A DNA stretch of 64,000 nucleotides from Desulfotomaculum copahuensis (GTDB lineage: Bacteria; Bacillota; Desulfotomaculia; Desulfotomaculales; Desulfovirgulaceae), in contig NZ_LYVF01000158.1 of NCBI RefSeq assembly GCF_001655685.1, forward strand, positions 156,859-220,858, in the 5' to 3' direction. This document shows positions 25,119-34,902 of the stretch, piece by piece (position 1 is the first letter of the stretch; the number at the start of each line of letters is the position of its first letter). The notes beneath the pieces were generated by a model. It was not told where the DNA came from. It saw nothing but the letters and a program-made list of their open reading frames with translations, and ran no database searches. The position numbers and the translations under genes are program-made.

Positions 25119-26117
25119 TTACCCCACCCTTCTGCGGTTTTGCGCTTGGGGATGCAACAACCAGCAGGCTGCGCTGTGCCCGGAGGCGGCTTCCACCATG
25201 GCCGGTTCCTGGCGGGCGCAAACCTGCATGGCCTCGCTGCAGCGCGGCCAGAAGGCGCATCCCGGCGGCGGATTGAGCAGATCCGGCGGCCGTCCGGCAA
25301 TCGGCGTCAGGGGTTGCCTGGCGCGATCATTGATCCGCGGCACCGACCCAAGCAGGCCGCGGGTGTAAGGGTGCAGCGGGGAGCGGAACAATTCCCGTGC
25401 CGTACCGGATTCAACAATCTTGCCGGCGTACATGACCATCACCCGCCGGGCGAAACCGGCCACCACAGCCAGATCATGCGTGATCAGAATGACTGCGGTA
25501 CCCAGCTTCTGACGTAAATCCTGCATCAGCTCCATGATCTGCGCCTGAATGGTCACATCCAGCGCCGTGGTCGGTTCGTCCGCAATGAGCAACCGGGGAC
25601 CGCAGGCCAGAGCCATGGCGATCATCACCCGCTGGCGCATGCCGCCGCTGAACTCGTACGGGTACTGGCGCAGCCGCCGCTCGGGCTGGTGGATGCCCGC
25701 CAGGCGCAGCATTTCCACCGCCCGCGCTGTCATTTCCTGCCGGGTCATCCGGCTGTGCCGGCGCAGCACCTCCATGATCTGATTGCCGGTAGTCATAGTG
25801 GGATTTAAAGAAGTCATCGGATCCTGAAAAATCATCCCGATTTCATTACCCCGGATTTTTTCCATTTCCCGTTCGGACTTTTTGACCAGATTCTGCCCGG
25901 CAAAATTAATCGTGCCTTTGACGATTTTTCCCTGGGGAGAGGGGAGCAGCCGCATGATCGACTGGGCGGTGATGCTTTTGCCGCACCCCGACTCGCCGAC
26001 CAGCGCCACCGCCTCCCCCCGCGCCAGGGAAAGATTCACCCCGCGCACGGCCTGCACCACACCGGCGTAGGTGGTGAAATGCACATGCAAATCACGGATT
26101 TCAAGCAAATTTTCCAT
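25119..26117 (-). CDS. oppD: Oligopeptide/dipeptide ABC transporter ATPase, OppD type
   Basis: First ATPase of the peptide importer, heterodimerising with OppF. The 332 residues contain Walker A GESGCGKS, signature FSGGMRQR, Walker [16 protein letters not shown]-loop THDLAVVA, and the C-terminal [17 protein letters not shown] cysteine segment typical of peptide ABC ATPases. ATG with GGAGG upstream, 11 bp after oppC. Expected at the inner face of the membrane bound to OppBC. Confidence 0.95.
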   Translation of the reverse strand: MENLLEIRDLHVHFTTYAGVVQAVRGVNLSLARGEAVALVGESGCGKSITAQSIMRLLPSPQGKIVKGTINFAGQNLVKKSEREMEKIRGNEIGMIFQDPMTSLNPTMTTGNQIMEVLRRHSRMTRQEMTARAVEMLRLAGIHQPERRLRQYPYEFSGGMRQRVMIAMALACGPRLLIADEPTTALDVTIQAQIMELMQDLRQKLGTAVILITHDLAVVAGFARRVMVMYAGKIVESGTARELFRSPLHPYTRGLLGSVPRINDRARQPLTPIAGRPPDLLNPPPGCAFWPRCSEAMQVCARQEPAMVEAASGHSAACWLLHPQAQNRRRVG

Positions 26118-26128
26118 AGGATTACCTC

Positions 26129-27043
26129 CTACCGGCGCAGCCGCGGATCCAGGGCGTCCCGCAATCCGTCGCCAAGAAAGTTAAAGGCCAGCATGGTCAG
26201 GCTGATGAACAGCGCCGGGAAGAAAAGCTCCCAAGGATAGGAGCTCAGCCCCTGAATGCCGTCGTTGGCCAGCGAGCCCCAACTGGCCATGGGCGCGCTC
26301 ACGCCCAGGCCGAGAAAGCTCAGAAAGGCCTCGGTAAAAATGGCGTTGGGAATGAGCAGGGTCATGGTCACGATAATCGGACCCATGGTGTTCGGAATCA
26401 AATGACGGGTCAGGATGCGCCAGGTGCCGGCCCCCAGGGTGCGGGCGGCCAGCACGTATTCCTGCTCTTTCAGGGACAGCACCTGACCGCGGACGATACG
26501 GGCCATGTCCAGCCAGTAGGTGACCCCGAGGGCGATTAAAATGGTTTTCAGCCCCGGCTGCATGAGCACCATCAGCAAAATCACATAGAGCATGAAAGGA
26601 ATGCCGTAGAGCACCTCCACAATGCGCATCATCACATCGTCCACCCGCCCGCCCAGATACCCGGACAGGCCGCCGTAAAGCACGCCGATCACCAGGCAGA
26701 TGACACTGGTCACCACTCCGATGGTCAGGGAAATGCGGGCGCCGATCCAGACCCGGGTGAAAAGGTCGCGACCCAGCGAATCGGTGCCGAACCAGTAAGA
26801 ACCGTTGGGAGGCAAGTTGGTCAGGGACAAATTCTGCTCGGCGTAGCCGTGACCGGACAGATACGGCCCGACGACGGCCATCAGCGCCAGAACGATGATC
26901 AGCGCCAATCCGGACATGGCCAGCTTGTTTTGCTTCAAACGGCGCCAGACGTCACTCCAGTATCCTACCGGCGGGCGTCCTAGTTCCTCCCCGGCCAGAT
27001 CCGGCGTTTCCAGCGGCGCAAATAATTCCGGTTGCGTTTGCAC
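26129..27043 (-). CDS. oppC: Oligopeptide ABC transporter permease, OppC type
   Basis: Integral membrane permease with an N-terminal cytoplasmic extension (about 1-35), six predicted helices, and the EAA-type coupling loop (AARTLGAGTWRILTRHLIPNT). The segment GTDSLGRDLFTRVWIGAR is the OppC/DppC hallmark. GTG start with AAGGAGG upstream, 4 bp after oppB. It pairs with OppB to form the translocation channel. The 304-residue length is normal for the family. Confidence 0.95.
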   Translation of the reverse strand: MQTQPELFAPLETPDLAGEELGRPPVGYWSDVWRRLKQNKLAMSGLALIIVLALMAVVGPYLSGHGYAEQNLSLTNLPPNGSYWFGTDSLGRDLFTRVWIGARISLTIGVVTSVICLVIGVLYGGLSGYLGGRVDDVMMRIVEVLYGIPFMLYVILLMVLMQPGLKTILIALGVTYWLDMARIVRGQVLSLKEQEYVLAARTLGAGTWRILTRHLIPNTMGPIIVTMTLLIPNAIFTEAFLSFLGLGVSAPMASWGSLANDGIQGLSSYPWELFFPALFISLTMLAFNFLGDGLRDALDPRLRR

Positions 27044-27047
27044 GGCA

Positions 27048-27986
27048 TCAAACCTCCTTGCGGCCGGCCAGCTTGACCCGCGGGTCGATGAATACGTAGG
27101 CCAGGTCGACCAGGAAATTCATCAGCATCAAAAACGCACTGTAAAAAATGGTTACCCCCAGAATGACCGTATAATCCCGGTCGGTGATGCTCATCACATA
27201 ATAACGTCCCAGACCCGGAATGGCGAAAATATTCTCCACCACAAAGCTGCCGGTGAAAATACCGGCCACCAGCGGCCCCAGGTAGGTAACAACCGGGGTG
27301 ATCGCATTGCGCACGGCGTGGCGCCAGACCACCAGACGCTCGGGCAATCCCTTGGCGCGTGCCGTGCGCATGTAGTCCTGCTGCAAAACTTCCAGCATGC
27401 TCGAGCGCATCAGCCGGGCGACAAAGGCCATGGGCAGGGCAGACAGGGCCAGGGCGGGCATGATCGCCTGCTGCGGGCTGCCCCACATGGCCGGCGGCAG
27501 CCAGCCGAGCCGGTAGGCGAAAACATACATCAGCAGGCCGGCCAGAATAAAGCTGGGCACGGAAAAGCCGATCGTGGTCAGCGCCATGGCCAGGTAATCC
27601 TGCCAGCTGTTGCGGCGCAGGGCCGAAACGATTCCCGCCGGTATGCCGATCAACAGGGCGATCGCAATGGCCACCGCCCCCAAAGCGGCCGAAACGGGAA
27701 AGCCGTCCCGGATAATGCCGTTGACCGTGCGGTCCTGATACTTGAAGGATGGTCCCAGGTCACCGTGCAGCAGGCTGCCCAGATAATCGGTGTACTGCCT
27801 CCACAACGGCTCATTCATATGATAATGAGCCATAATATTTTTTAGGATCTCCGGCGGCAGCGGCTTTTCAGTGGCGAAAGGACCGCCCGGGACGACATGC
27901 ATAATGATGAAAGTCAGGGTGATGATCAGCCACAGGGCGATCAGCATGGCCACCAGCCGGCGGAGTAAATATTTGGTCAAAAGCAA
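27048..27986 (-). CDS. oppB: Oligopeptide ABC transporter permease, OppB type
   Basis: Integral membrane permease of 312 residues, six predicted helices, opening MLLTKYLLRRLVAMLIALWL. Conserved features include HVVPGGPF in the first periplasmic loop, DLGPSFKYQDRTV, and the coupling loop RAKGLPERLVVWRHAVRNAI. GGGAGG precedes the TTG. A hairpin (28028-28054) separates it from oppA, which usually sets a higher level of binding protein than of permease. It is the second gene of the operon. Confidence 0.95.
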   Translation of the reverse strand: MLLTKYLLRRLVAMLIALWLIITLTFIIMHVVPGGPFATEKPLPPEILKNIMAHYHMNEPLWRQYTDYLGSLLHGDLGPSFKYQDRTVNGIIRDGFPVSAALGAVAIAIALLIGIPAGIVSALRRNSWQDYLAMALTTIGFSVPSFILAGLLMYVFAYRLGWLPPAMWGSPQQAIMPALALSALPMAFVARLMRSSMLEVLQQDYMRTARAKGLPERLVVWRHAVRNAITPVVTYLGPLVAGIFTGSFVVENIFAIPGLGRYYVMSITDRDYTVILGVTIFYSAFLMLMNFLVDLAYVFIDPRVKLAGRKEV

Positions 27987-28027
27987 AACCTCCCAAATTT
28001 AACCGGTGACGGGTTTACCATCAAAGA

Positions 28028-28054
28028 GGGTATACGGCGCTTACCCGTATACCC
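28028..28054 (-). other. Hairpin between oppA and oppB
   Basis: Perfect 10-bp stem GGGTATACGG/CCGTATACCC with a 7-base loop. There is no strong T-run, so partial termination or 3'-end protection of the oppA message is more likely than full termination. Confidence 0.6.
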
Positions 28055-28111
28055 CCTACACCTTTTTCACTTCAACCCCGTACTGTCGAAGTTACTATTG
28101 CGCCGGGCAAA

Positions 28112-29728
28112 TTATTGTACGTAAGCCCATTTGAACTCGGCTTCCACATTGAAGGGCGGAATGATTACGCCTTTTAGATTGGGCTTGATCAACACCGGCT
28201 GGGTATAAAAGTAAATGGGCATGATCGGCATCCGGTCCATCAGAAGCTTTTCCGCATTATGCATATCGGCCATGCGTGCCTTTGGATTACCGGCATCGGT
28301 GGTCTTGGCTTTGGTGATCAGTGTGTCGTAGCCCTTGTTGCTCCAGCCGGTCTCGTTGTTACCACCGTTGGTGACAAACATGTCCGCGAAGGTCATCGGG
28401 TCCAGGTAATCCGGCACCCAGCCGGCCCGGGCGATATCGTAATTCAGCTTCTGCATGTCGTTCAGGTAGGTCTGCCACTCCTCGTTATGCAGCTGCACGT
28501 TGATGTTCAGGTTTTTCTTCCACATAGCCTGGATGGCCTCGGCGATGGCCTTGTGCTGGTCGTTGGTATTATACATGATCGAAACATCCGGGAAACCCCT
28601 GCCGTCCGGGTAGCCTGCCCCGGCCAGCAGTTTTTTGGCCCCGGCCACATCCTCCTGGAAGTAGTTGCCGCCGTTCTGCCGGAAATCCTTACCGTCGGCA
28701 TCCTTGAAGCCGGGGGGAATGAGGGCGTAAGCCGGCAGCTGACCACCCCTGGCTACATCCCGCACAATGGCTTGCCGGTCGATGGCCAGGGCCAGCGCGC
28801 GGCGCACCCGGGGATCGTTGAAGGGTTTCTTGGTTACATTAAAGCGGTAAAAGTAGGTAGCGGCCTGGGGCATGATCTTGAAGTCTGGGTTGTTCTTCAA
28901 ACCGGGAATTTCCTGCACCGGCACATTATACTGGAAATCGATCTGACCGGTTTTGAACATATTGTAGCCGGTGGTGTTGTTGTCCACCAGGTAGAAATCA
29001 AGTTTGGCCAGTTTGACATTGGCGGCATCCCAGTAGTTGGGGTTTTTCACGCATTTGATCACCTGGTTGTGATCCCAGGAAACCATCTTGTACGGCCCGT
29101 CGCCAATATAGTTGGCCGGTGAGGCGGCCCAGTCCGGATGTTCCTTGACCACTTTGCTGTCTATGGGCATCAGTGTCTCGAAGGAGGTCAGGCCCAGGAA
29201 CTGCGGCGCCGGCGCTTTGAGCACCACCTGCAGGGTATGGTCGTCAACGGCCCTGACGGCCACGTCTTTCGCGCTGCCGGTGCCCTTGTTGTACTCCTCC
29301 GCCCCTTTGATATACCATAACTGGTAAGCATATTCGGATTGCGTATTCGGGTTCAGCGCCCGCAGCCAGCCATCCACAAAATCGCGGGCGGTTAACGGGT
29401 CACCGTTGCTCCACTTGGCGTCCCGCAGCTTGAATGTGTATGTCTTTCCATCCGGGGAAATTGTCCAGCTTTCGGCAATACCCGGACCGGGCTTGTTGTC
29501 GGCGCCGTATCTGGTCAGGCCCTCAAACATGGCGTTGATGATGGTGGCATCCGGTATGCCGGTGGCCTTGGCCGGGTCCAGTGTCTGGGGCTCCGCTCCG
29601 ACATTGAAACGGATGATCTGGTTTGAGGCGCCTTGTGTTCCCCCCTGCCCGCCGCAACCGGCCACCATCATCGCCAGTACGGCCAGCAGCCCGGCCAGCA
29701 GGAAAAATTTTTTTGATTTAAAAAACAC
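28112..29728 (-). CDS. oppA: Peptide-binding lipoprotein, OppA/DppA family (SBP_bac_5)
   Basis: Extracellular lipoprotein that delivers peptides to OppBC. GTG 29728 (GGAGG nine bases upstream) gives 538 residues with a signal sequence FFLLAGLLAVLAMMVAGCGG; the lipobox AGC marks the acylated cysteine. The SBP_bac_5 family is evident from FNVGAEPQTLDPAKATG, SWTISPDGKTYTFKLRDAKW, the ING-like GDGPYKMVSW, and KPFNDPRVRRALALAIDR. It is the first gene of the operon. The frame continues upstream to 29839 without lipoprotein features and was trimmed. Confidence 0.95.
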   Translation of the reverse strand: MFFKSKKFFLLAGLLAVLAMMVAGCGGQGGTQGASNQIIRFNVGAEPQTLDPAKATGIPDATIINAMFEGLTRYGADNKPGPGIAESWTISPDGKTYTFKLRDAKWSNGDPLTARDFVDGWLRALNPNTQSEYAYQLWYIKGAEEYNKGTGSAKDVAVRAVDDHTLQVVLKAPAPQFLGLTSFETLMPIDSKVVKEHPDWAASPANYIGDGPYKMVSWDHNQVIKCVKNPNYWDAANVKLAKLDFYLVDNNTTGYNMFKTGQIDFQYNVPVQEIPGLKNNPDFKIMPQAATYFYRFNVTKKPFNDPRVRRALALAIDRQAIVRDVARGGQLPAYALIPPGFKDADGKDFRQNGGNYFQEDVAGAKKLLAGAGYPDGRGFPDVSIMYNTNDQHKAIAEAIQAMWKKNLNINVQLHNEEWQTYLNDMQKLNYDIARAGWVPDYLDPMTFADMFVTNGGNNETGWSNKGYDTLITKAKTTDAGNPKARMADMHNAEKLLMDRMPIMPIYFYTQPVLIKPNLKGVIIPPFNVEAEFKWAYVQ

Positions 29729-30025
29729 TTTTCCACTCCTCCTTGATTGACTGTCTGGTTCTTTTGCGCATGACAAAATTGCCCGGGCGGACTTCCCGCC
29801 GTCCCCTCGCTTAGGGGGATGCCGCCCCGCCCGGCACACGCGCCTGGCATTTTTCTTTGTTGTACTGGGCCATCACCACCCGGTTGTATTGCGACTATTC
29901 AGCCAATACGGAATAACCAGTTTTATTTTCGCACAATGAGCGGTCCGGCTCAATTTTATCTCTTTTTTCTCTCGGACAATTTCTCCTCCGCTGCTTGTCC
30001 ATCCCATAACTAAAAAAGAGCCACA

Positions 30026-31279
30026 TTAACTGTGCACTCTCATTACTTTGGCCCCCAGGCCGCATAATTTCTGTTCAAACCGTTCGTAACCCCGGTCGAT
30101 GTGTTCCAACCCCTCCAGCACCGTGCCGTTTTCCGCCGCCAGCGCCGCCAGCACCAGCGCCGCCCCGGCACGCAGGTCGGTGGCCTCCACCGGCGCTCCG
30201 GACAGTCTGGCCACCCCTTTGACAATGGCCGTCTGTCCTTCCACCCGGATGTCGGCGCCCATGCGCCGCAATTCACTGACGTGCTTATAGCGGTTTTCAA
30301 ACACCGTTTCGGTAATTACACTGGTGCCTTCGGCCATGGCGGCCAGGGCCATCATCTGTGGCTGCATGTCGGTGGGAAAGCCCGGATAGGGCATGGTTTT
30401 GATATCCACCGCCCGGGGGCGCCCCCTGGCCAACACACGCAGGGAGTCGTCATTTGCCCGCACCTCCACGCCCGCTTCCCGCAGCTTGGCCGTTAAAGGC
30501 TCCAGATGTTCGGGGATGATGTTGGTCACCGTCACGTCCCCGCCGGTAACGGCGGCCGCCACCAGGTAGGTGCCGGCCTCGATGCGGTCGGGAATGACCA
30601 CGTGCTCCACCGAATAGAGTTTTTTCACTCCTTCCACGCGGATCACATCGGTGCCGGCGCCTTTGACGCGCGCCCCCATGCGGTTGAGAAAATTTTGCAG
30701 ATCCACAACTTCCGGTTCCTTGGCCGCATTGCGGATTACCGTTGTACCATCGGCCAGCACCGCAGCCATCATAATGTTCTCGGTAGCACCCACGCTGGGC
30801 ATATCCAGGTGTATGTCGACACCCTGCAAGCGGCCTGCCGATGCCGAGATGAAGCCGAATTTCTCCTCAATGACGGCGCCCAGGGCGCGCAGTCCCTTTA
30901 AATGCAGGTTCATCGGCCGGGAACCGATATTGCAGCCCCCGGGAGAGGAAATCCTGGCCCGGTGAAAACGTCCCAGCAGCGCGCCCAATACCAGGTTGGA
31001 CGCACGCATGCGCCGCATCAAGTCCTCACTGACTTCAGTATACTGTATACTAGAGGCGTCCACCCGGATCACGGTGCCCTCCCGTTCCACCCGCGCCCCC
31101 AGGTAAACCAGCACGTCGCACATGGTGGCTATGTCCTGCAGCCGGGGCACCTCCCGGATCACGCTGGTTCCGGCATGTAAAAGACAGGCGGCCAAAATGG
31201 GCAGGGCCGCATTTTTGCTGCCGCTTGCCCGCAGGCTGCCCTGCAGGCGGTTGCCGCCCACGATCATCAATTTTTCCAT
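30026..31279 (-). CDS. murA: UDP-N-acetylglucosamine 1-carboxyvinyltransferase
   Basis: First committed step of peptidoglycan synthesis, enolpyruvyl transfer from PEP to UDP-GlcNAc. The 417 residues begin with the family motif [20 protein letters not shown]. They carry the catalytic Cys116 in [11 protein letters not shown], so fosfomycin sensitivity is expected. Later motifs are [11 protein letters not shown] and [15 protein letters not shown] with GGAGGTGA. It is the last mur gene of the main dcw block, 15 bp after murB. In many Firmicutes ftsQ would follow directly. Confidence 0.97.
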   Translation of the reverse strand: MEKLMIVGGNRLQGSLRASGSKNAALPILAACLLHAGTSVIREVPRLQDIATMCDVLVYLGARVEREGTVIRVDASSIQYTEVSEDLMRRMRASNLVLGALLGRFHRARISSPGGCNIGSRPMNLHLKGLRALGAVIEEKFGFISASAGRLQGVDIHLDMPSVGATENIMMAAVLADGTTVIRNAAKEPEVVDLQNFLNRMGARVKGAGTDVIRVEGVKKLYSVEHVVIPDRIEAGTYLVAAAVTGGDVTVTNIIPEHLEPLTAKLREAGVEVRANDDSLRVLARGRPRAVDIKTMPYPGFPTDMQPQMMALAAMAEGTSVITETVFENRYKHVSELRRMGADIRVEGQTAIVKGVARLSGAPVEATDLRAGAALVLAALAAENGTVLEGLEHIDRGYERFEQKLCGLGAKVMRVHS

Positions 31280-31294
31280 GCGATCACCTCCGCC

Positions 31295-32206
31295 TCAATC
31301 CTCGCCCAGAATCTGAACCTCCAACGTCAGGGTTGCACCAAAGCGGTCGTAAACCAGATCCTGCACCCGGCGGATCAGGTCGAGCACATCGCGGGCGGTA
31401 GCCGCACCCAGATTAATGATAAAGTTGCCGTGCAGCGTCGATACCTGGGCGTCACCACTGCGCATCCCCTTGGCCCCGGCCTGTTCAATCAACTGACCGG
31501 CCGCCCGCCCGGGCGGGTTTCTAAACACACTGCCGGCGCTGGGCCGGGTCAGGGGTTGGGTGGCCCGGCGTTTGGCCTGATAACCTTCCATTTCACGGCG
31601 GATTGCAGCCGGATCCTGCAACCCGCCCCGGCAGGTTGCTTCCAGCACAATCAGGGGAGCGCCCTTCAAGCAACTGGTGCGGTAGCCGAAATCAAGCGCC
31701 GCCGCCGGCAGGCGCGTACAGCAGCCGCTATAATCCATGACCAGCACTTCCTGCACCACATCCCGCATGGATGAACCATGTGCGCCGGCGTTCATCACCA
31801 CGGCACCGCCCACGGTACCGGGGATACCGGCGGCAAAAGCCAGCCCGCCGACGCCGGCGTCCCGGGCGGCGGCGGCCAGGGCGCCCAGCGCGGCCCCGGC
31901 CCCGGCTGTGACAACCGCTCCCGTAATCTTGATGCCACCCAGACCGCGGCCAATTTTGACCACCACGCCCCGGATGCCTCCGTCACGCACCAATAGGTTG
32001 GAGCCGTTGCCAATGATCAGCGGCGTCAATTTCCATGCCTGCAGCAGGGCGATCAAAGCGGTCAGCCCGTCCACACCGTCCGGCTCGACCAAAATATCCG
32101 CCGGGCCGCCGATGCGCCAGGTGGTATGTCGGCTCATCGGTTCGTCCAAAAACACCCGCCCGGGCAAAATGGCGTTCAAAGCCGAAAAAAGCTCCGCCTT
32201 GCTCAC
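31295..32206 (-). CDS. murB: UDP-N-acetylenolpyruvoylglucosamine reductase
   Basis: FAD- and NADPH-dependent reduction of enolpyruvyl-UDP-GlcNAc to UDP-MurNAc. The 303 residues show the FAD-binding segment LIIGNGSNLLVRDGG, AGIPGTVGGAVVMNAGAHG, the FGYRTSCLKG segment (type II-like MurB), and the catalytic serine region PSAGSVFRNP. It starts at a GTG overlapping the murC stop (GTGA). The short insert after GYR places it with Gram-positive MurB forms. Confidence 0.97.
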   Translation of the reverse strand: MSKAELFSALNAILPGRVFLDEPMSRHTTWRIGGPADILVEPDGVDGLTALIALLQAWKLTPLIIGNGSNLLVRDGGIRGVVVKIGRGLGGIKITGAVVTAGAGAALGALAAAARDAGVGGLAFAAGIPGTVGGAVVMNAGAHGSSMRDVVQEVLVMDYSGCCTRLPAAALDFGYRTSCLKGAPLIVLEATCRGGLQDPAAIRREMEGYQAKRRATQPLTRPSAGSVFRNPPGRAAGQLIEQAGAKGMRSGDAQVSTLHGNFIINLGAATARDVLDLIRRVQDLVYDRFGATLTLEVQILGED

Positions 32207-33585
32207 ACCGTTTTCTCCCGCAGGCGCCGGACCAGATCCGTGCCTACCGTCCAGATGTTGCCGGCGCCCATGGTCAACACCAGATCGCCGGGCTGCATGT
32301 TTTCCGCCAGGTAATCAACTATTTCCCGGCGGGTGGGGAAATAAACCACCCGCCGGCCATCGTGCCTTTCAATGGCGTCAATGATCAATTGCGCCGAAAC
32401 GCCTTCGATCGGTGTTTCCCCGGCACTGTAAATTTCGTTGACAATGACCAGGTCCGCCTGACTAAAGGCGTCCCCGAACCGCTCTTTCAATAACGCTGTA
32501 CGCGTGTAGCGGTGGGGCTGAAAGACGGCCACCAGCCGGCCCGGATGCATCAGTCGGGCCGCAGCCAGAGTGGCCTTGATTTCACTGGGATGATGCGCGT
32601 AATCATCATAAACCTGAATACCCCGCGCCTCGCCCAGTAACTGGAAGCGGCGACCGGCCCCCCGGAAGTCTTTCAAAGCCCCGGTGATTTGTGAAAATTC
32701 CAGGCCCAGCCAGCGGGACATGGCCACCACCGCCAGCGCGTTCAGTAAATTATGCCGTCCGGGCACCTGCAGCGCCAGCCGGCCCAGAGAGCGGCCCCGG
32801 TAAAACACTTCACCGGATGAATGATGACCTTCAAATATCATTTCGCCCAGTGTGTAATCGGCATTCGCCGCAGCCAGGCCGTATGTGCACAACGGTCCGG
32901 AAAAACCGGCCACCACTTTTTGTACGCCGGGATCGTCCAGACAGACCACCGCCAGGCCGCCGGGCGGCACTTTGTCCAAAAACTGACGGAACGCCTTTTT
33001 AATTTGTTCCACCGAGCCGTAATGATCCAGATGATCGTCTTCAACGTTGGTCACAATCACAGCCAACGGGGACAGCTTTAAAAATGAACCGTCGCTTTCA
33101 TCGGCCTCGGCCACCAGGTATTCTCCCCGGCCCAATTTGGCGTTGCCGCCAATATCGTTCAATTCACCTCCGATAACAATGGTCGGGTCAAGGCCGTTTT
33201 TCTCCAAAACCAGCGACAGCATGGAAGTGGTAGTTGTTTTACCGTGCGCCCCGGCTACGGCGATACCTTTTTGCCGGTGCATCAACCAGGCCAGCAGGTC
33301 GCTGCGGTGGATCACGGGTAGATGTTTTACCTGCGCCGCTTCCAGTTCCGGGTTGCCGTTTTTGATCGCCGTTGATACCACCAGCATCCGGGCGCCGTTG
33401 ATATTTCCGGCGGCGTGGCCGACATAACAGATTGCTCCCATGGTTTCAAGCCGCCGGGTGATTTCGGTGGCATTCAAATCCGAACCACTCACCCGGTGCC
33501 CCAGTTCAAGCAGGATCTTGGCCAGGCCGCTCATCCCCGTCCCACCGATACCTACAAAATGTACTTGTTCAGGTATTGCCTGCAA
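32203..33585 (-). CDS. murC: UDP-N-acetylmuramate--L-alanine ligase
   Basis: ATP-dependent addition of L-Ala to UDP-MurNAc. The 460 residues contain the nucleotide-sugar motif HFVGIGGTGMSGLA, the P-loop GAHGKTTTTSM, EADESDGSFL, the carbamylated-lysine region, and DDYAHHPSE near residue 335. TTG start with AAGGAGATG upstream. The murB gene overlaps its end. The 194-bp gap before it (33586-33779) shows no gene and could hold a promoter, though I do not find a clear one. Confidence 0.97.
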   Translation of the reverse strand: MQAIPEQVHFVGIGGTGMSGLAKILLELGHRVSGSDLNATEITRRLETMGAICYVGHAAGNINGARMLVVSTAIKNGNPELEAAQVKHLPVIHRSDLLAWLMHRQKGIAVAGAHGKTTTTSMLSLVLEKNGLDPTIVIGGELNDIGGNAKLGRGEYLVAEADESDGSFLKLSPLAVIVTNVEDDHLDHYGSVEQIKKAFRQFLDKVPPGGLAVVCLDDPGVQKVVAGFSGPLCTYGLAAANADYTLGEMIFEGHHSSGEVFYRGRSLGRLALQVPGRHNLLNALAVVAMSRWLGLEFSQITGALKDFRGAGRRFQLLGEARGIQVYDDYAHHPSEIKATLAAARLMHPGRLVAVFQPHRYTRTALLKERFGDAFSQADLVIVNEIYSAGETPIEGVSAQLIIDAIERHDGRRVVYFPTRREIVDYLAENMQPGDLVLTMGAGNIWTVGTDLVRRLREKTV

Positions 33586-33779
33586 GGGCTCTCATCTCCT
33601 TCCTGCACCGGACCGCAAACACTGAAGGGAACCTTCCGCCGGGATATCATATACTATGCCCGGCCGGGAAAAGGTGTTACCCCCGGCAAACGTCCGGCAG
33701 ACCCGGCTAACCGGGCAAACTTGATGACTTGTCCACCGGCCTTGCGGACGGCGCCGGCAGGCCGGTGCCCCCGGCGGCG

Positions 33780-34898
33780 TCAGCTCAACAATTGATCGAT
33801 CAGGCCGGTAATATCGGCCAGCGCGCCGGGGCGGCCCATTTTTTTACTCGCTCCGGCCATCGCCTGCAAGCGCCGCTCATCGGCCAGCAATTGCTCAACT
33901 TCCGTGGCCAGTACGGACCCGGAAAGCTCCGCGTCCCGGATGACGATTGCGGCGCCCTGCCTTTCCAGCGCCCGGGCGTTGAATTCCTGGTGATTGCCGG
34001 TGGCGTGGGGATAGGGCACCAGCACACTGGGCAGGCCGGCCACAGTCAGTTCGGCAATGGTGGCCGCGCCGGCCCGGCAGATCACCAGGTCGGCCGCCGC
34101 CAGCGCCGCCGGCATTTCATATAAATAGGGTATAATGCTAATATTTCCACTTTGTGGGGCGCGTAAACCAGATCGGGACAGTGCCGCCATGAAAGAATCA
34201 TACTGCGCCGGACCGGTAACGTGGATGAAACAGACCCCGGGGCGGCCGGCAAAGCGGGGCAGCACACCGGCCATGGCCCCGTTGATGGTCCGCGCCCCCT
34301 GACTGCCGCCGAAGCAGAGCACCAGCTTTCCCGTCACCGGCAGGCCGAGCGTCCGGCGCGCCTCTTCCCGGCTGAAGGCCAGTATTTCCGGGCGCACCGG
34401 CAGCCCGGTCAGGACCACCCGGTCACGGCGGGGGAAATACCTGACGGCGTCGGCAAAAGTTACCGCCACCCGGCTGACAAAACGGGACAGCAAACGGTTG
34501 GTCACCCCGGGCAGGGCGTTTTGTTCGTGAATCAGGGTGGGGATGCCGGTCAAAGCCGCCGCCAGCACCACCGGCCCGCAAACATAACCGCCGGTACCCA
34601 CCACGGCGTCCGGACCGAAGCCTGCCAGGATGCGCCGGGCGCGGACCACCCCCCGGGCGGCCTGCCAGACGGCCGTCACATTGCGCACCGCAAGGCGGCG
34701 CTGCAGCCCCGCCAACGGAATGGATTGAAAAGGCAACCCGGCCCGGGCGGCCAGCCCGGCTTCCAGACCGCCCGTTTTACCCACGTAAAGTATCTCCGCG
34801 CCGGGATATTTATCCTGCAACCCCCGGGCGATGGCCAGGGCGGGATAAATATGCCCCCCCGTGCCGCCGCCGGTAACGACAAAACGCAATCCCCTCAC
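33780..34898 (-). CDS. murG: Undecaprenyldiphospho-muramoylpentapeptide GlcNAc transferase
   Basis: GT28 membrane-associated enzyme that converts lipid I to lipid II. The 372 residues contain GGGTGGHIYPALAIA (G-loop 1), TLIHEQNALPG, GGSQGA (donor-site G-loop), CRAGAATIAEL and PHATGNHQEFNA for UDP binding. GTG start 4 bp after ftsW; a TTG three codons later is an alternative with a better spaced GAGGTGA. Works at the inner membrane face with MraY and FtsW. Confidence 0.96.
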   Translation of the reverse strand: MRGLRFVVTGGGTGGHIYPALAIARGLQDKYPGAEILYVGKTGGLEAGLAARAGLPFQSIPLAGLQRRLAVRNVTAVWQAARGVVRARRILAGFGPDAVVGTGGYVCGPVVLAAALTGIPTLIHEQNALPGVTNRLLSRFVSRVAVTFADAVRYFPRRDRVVLTGLPVRPEILAFSREEARRTLGLPVTGKLVLCFGGSQGARTINGAMAGVLPRFAGRPGVCFIHVTGPAQYDSFMAALSRSGLRAPQSGNISIIPYLYEMPAALAAADLVICRAGAATIAELTVAGLPSVLVPYPHATGNHQEFNARALERQGAAIVIRDAELSGSVLATEVEQLLADERRLQAMAGASKKMGRPGALADITGLIDQLLS

Positions 34899-34902
34899 CT
34901 CG

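Noticed and set aside
29729..30025. Riboswitch or T-box in the opp leader
   Set aside because: Short GC stems are present, but no specifier loop, antiterminator or known aptamer core could be recognised. Only a weak TTGAGC-17-GAAAAT promoter was seen.
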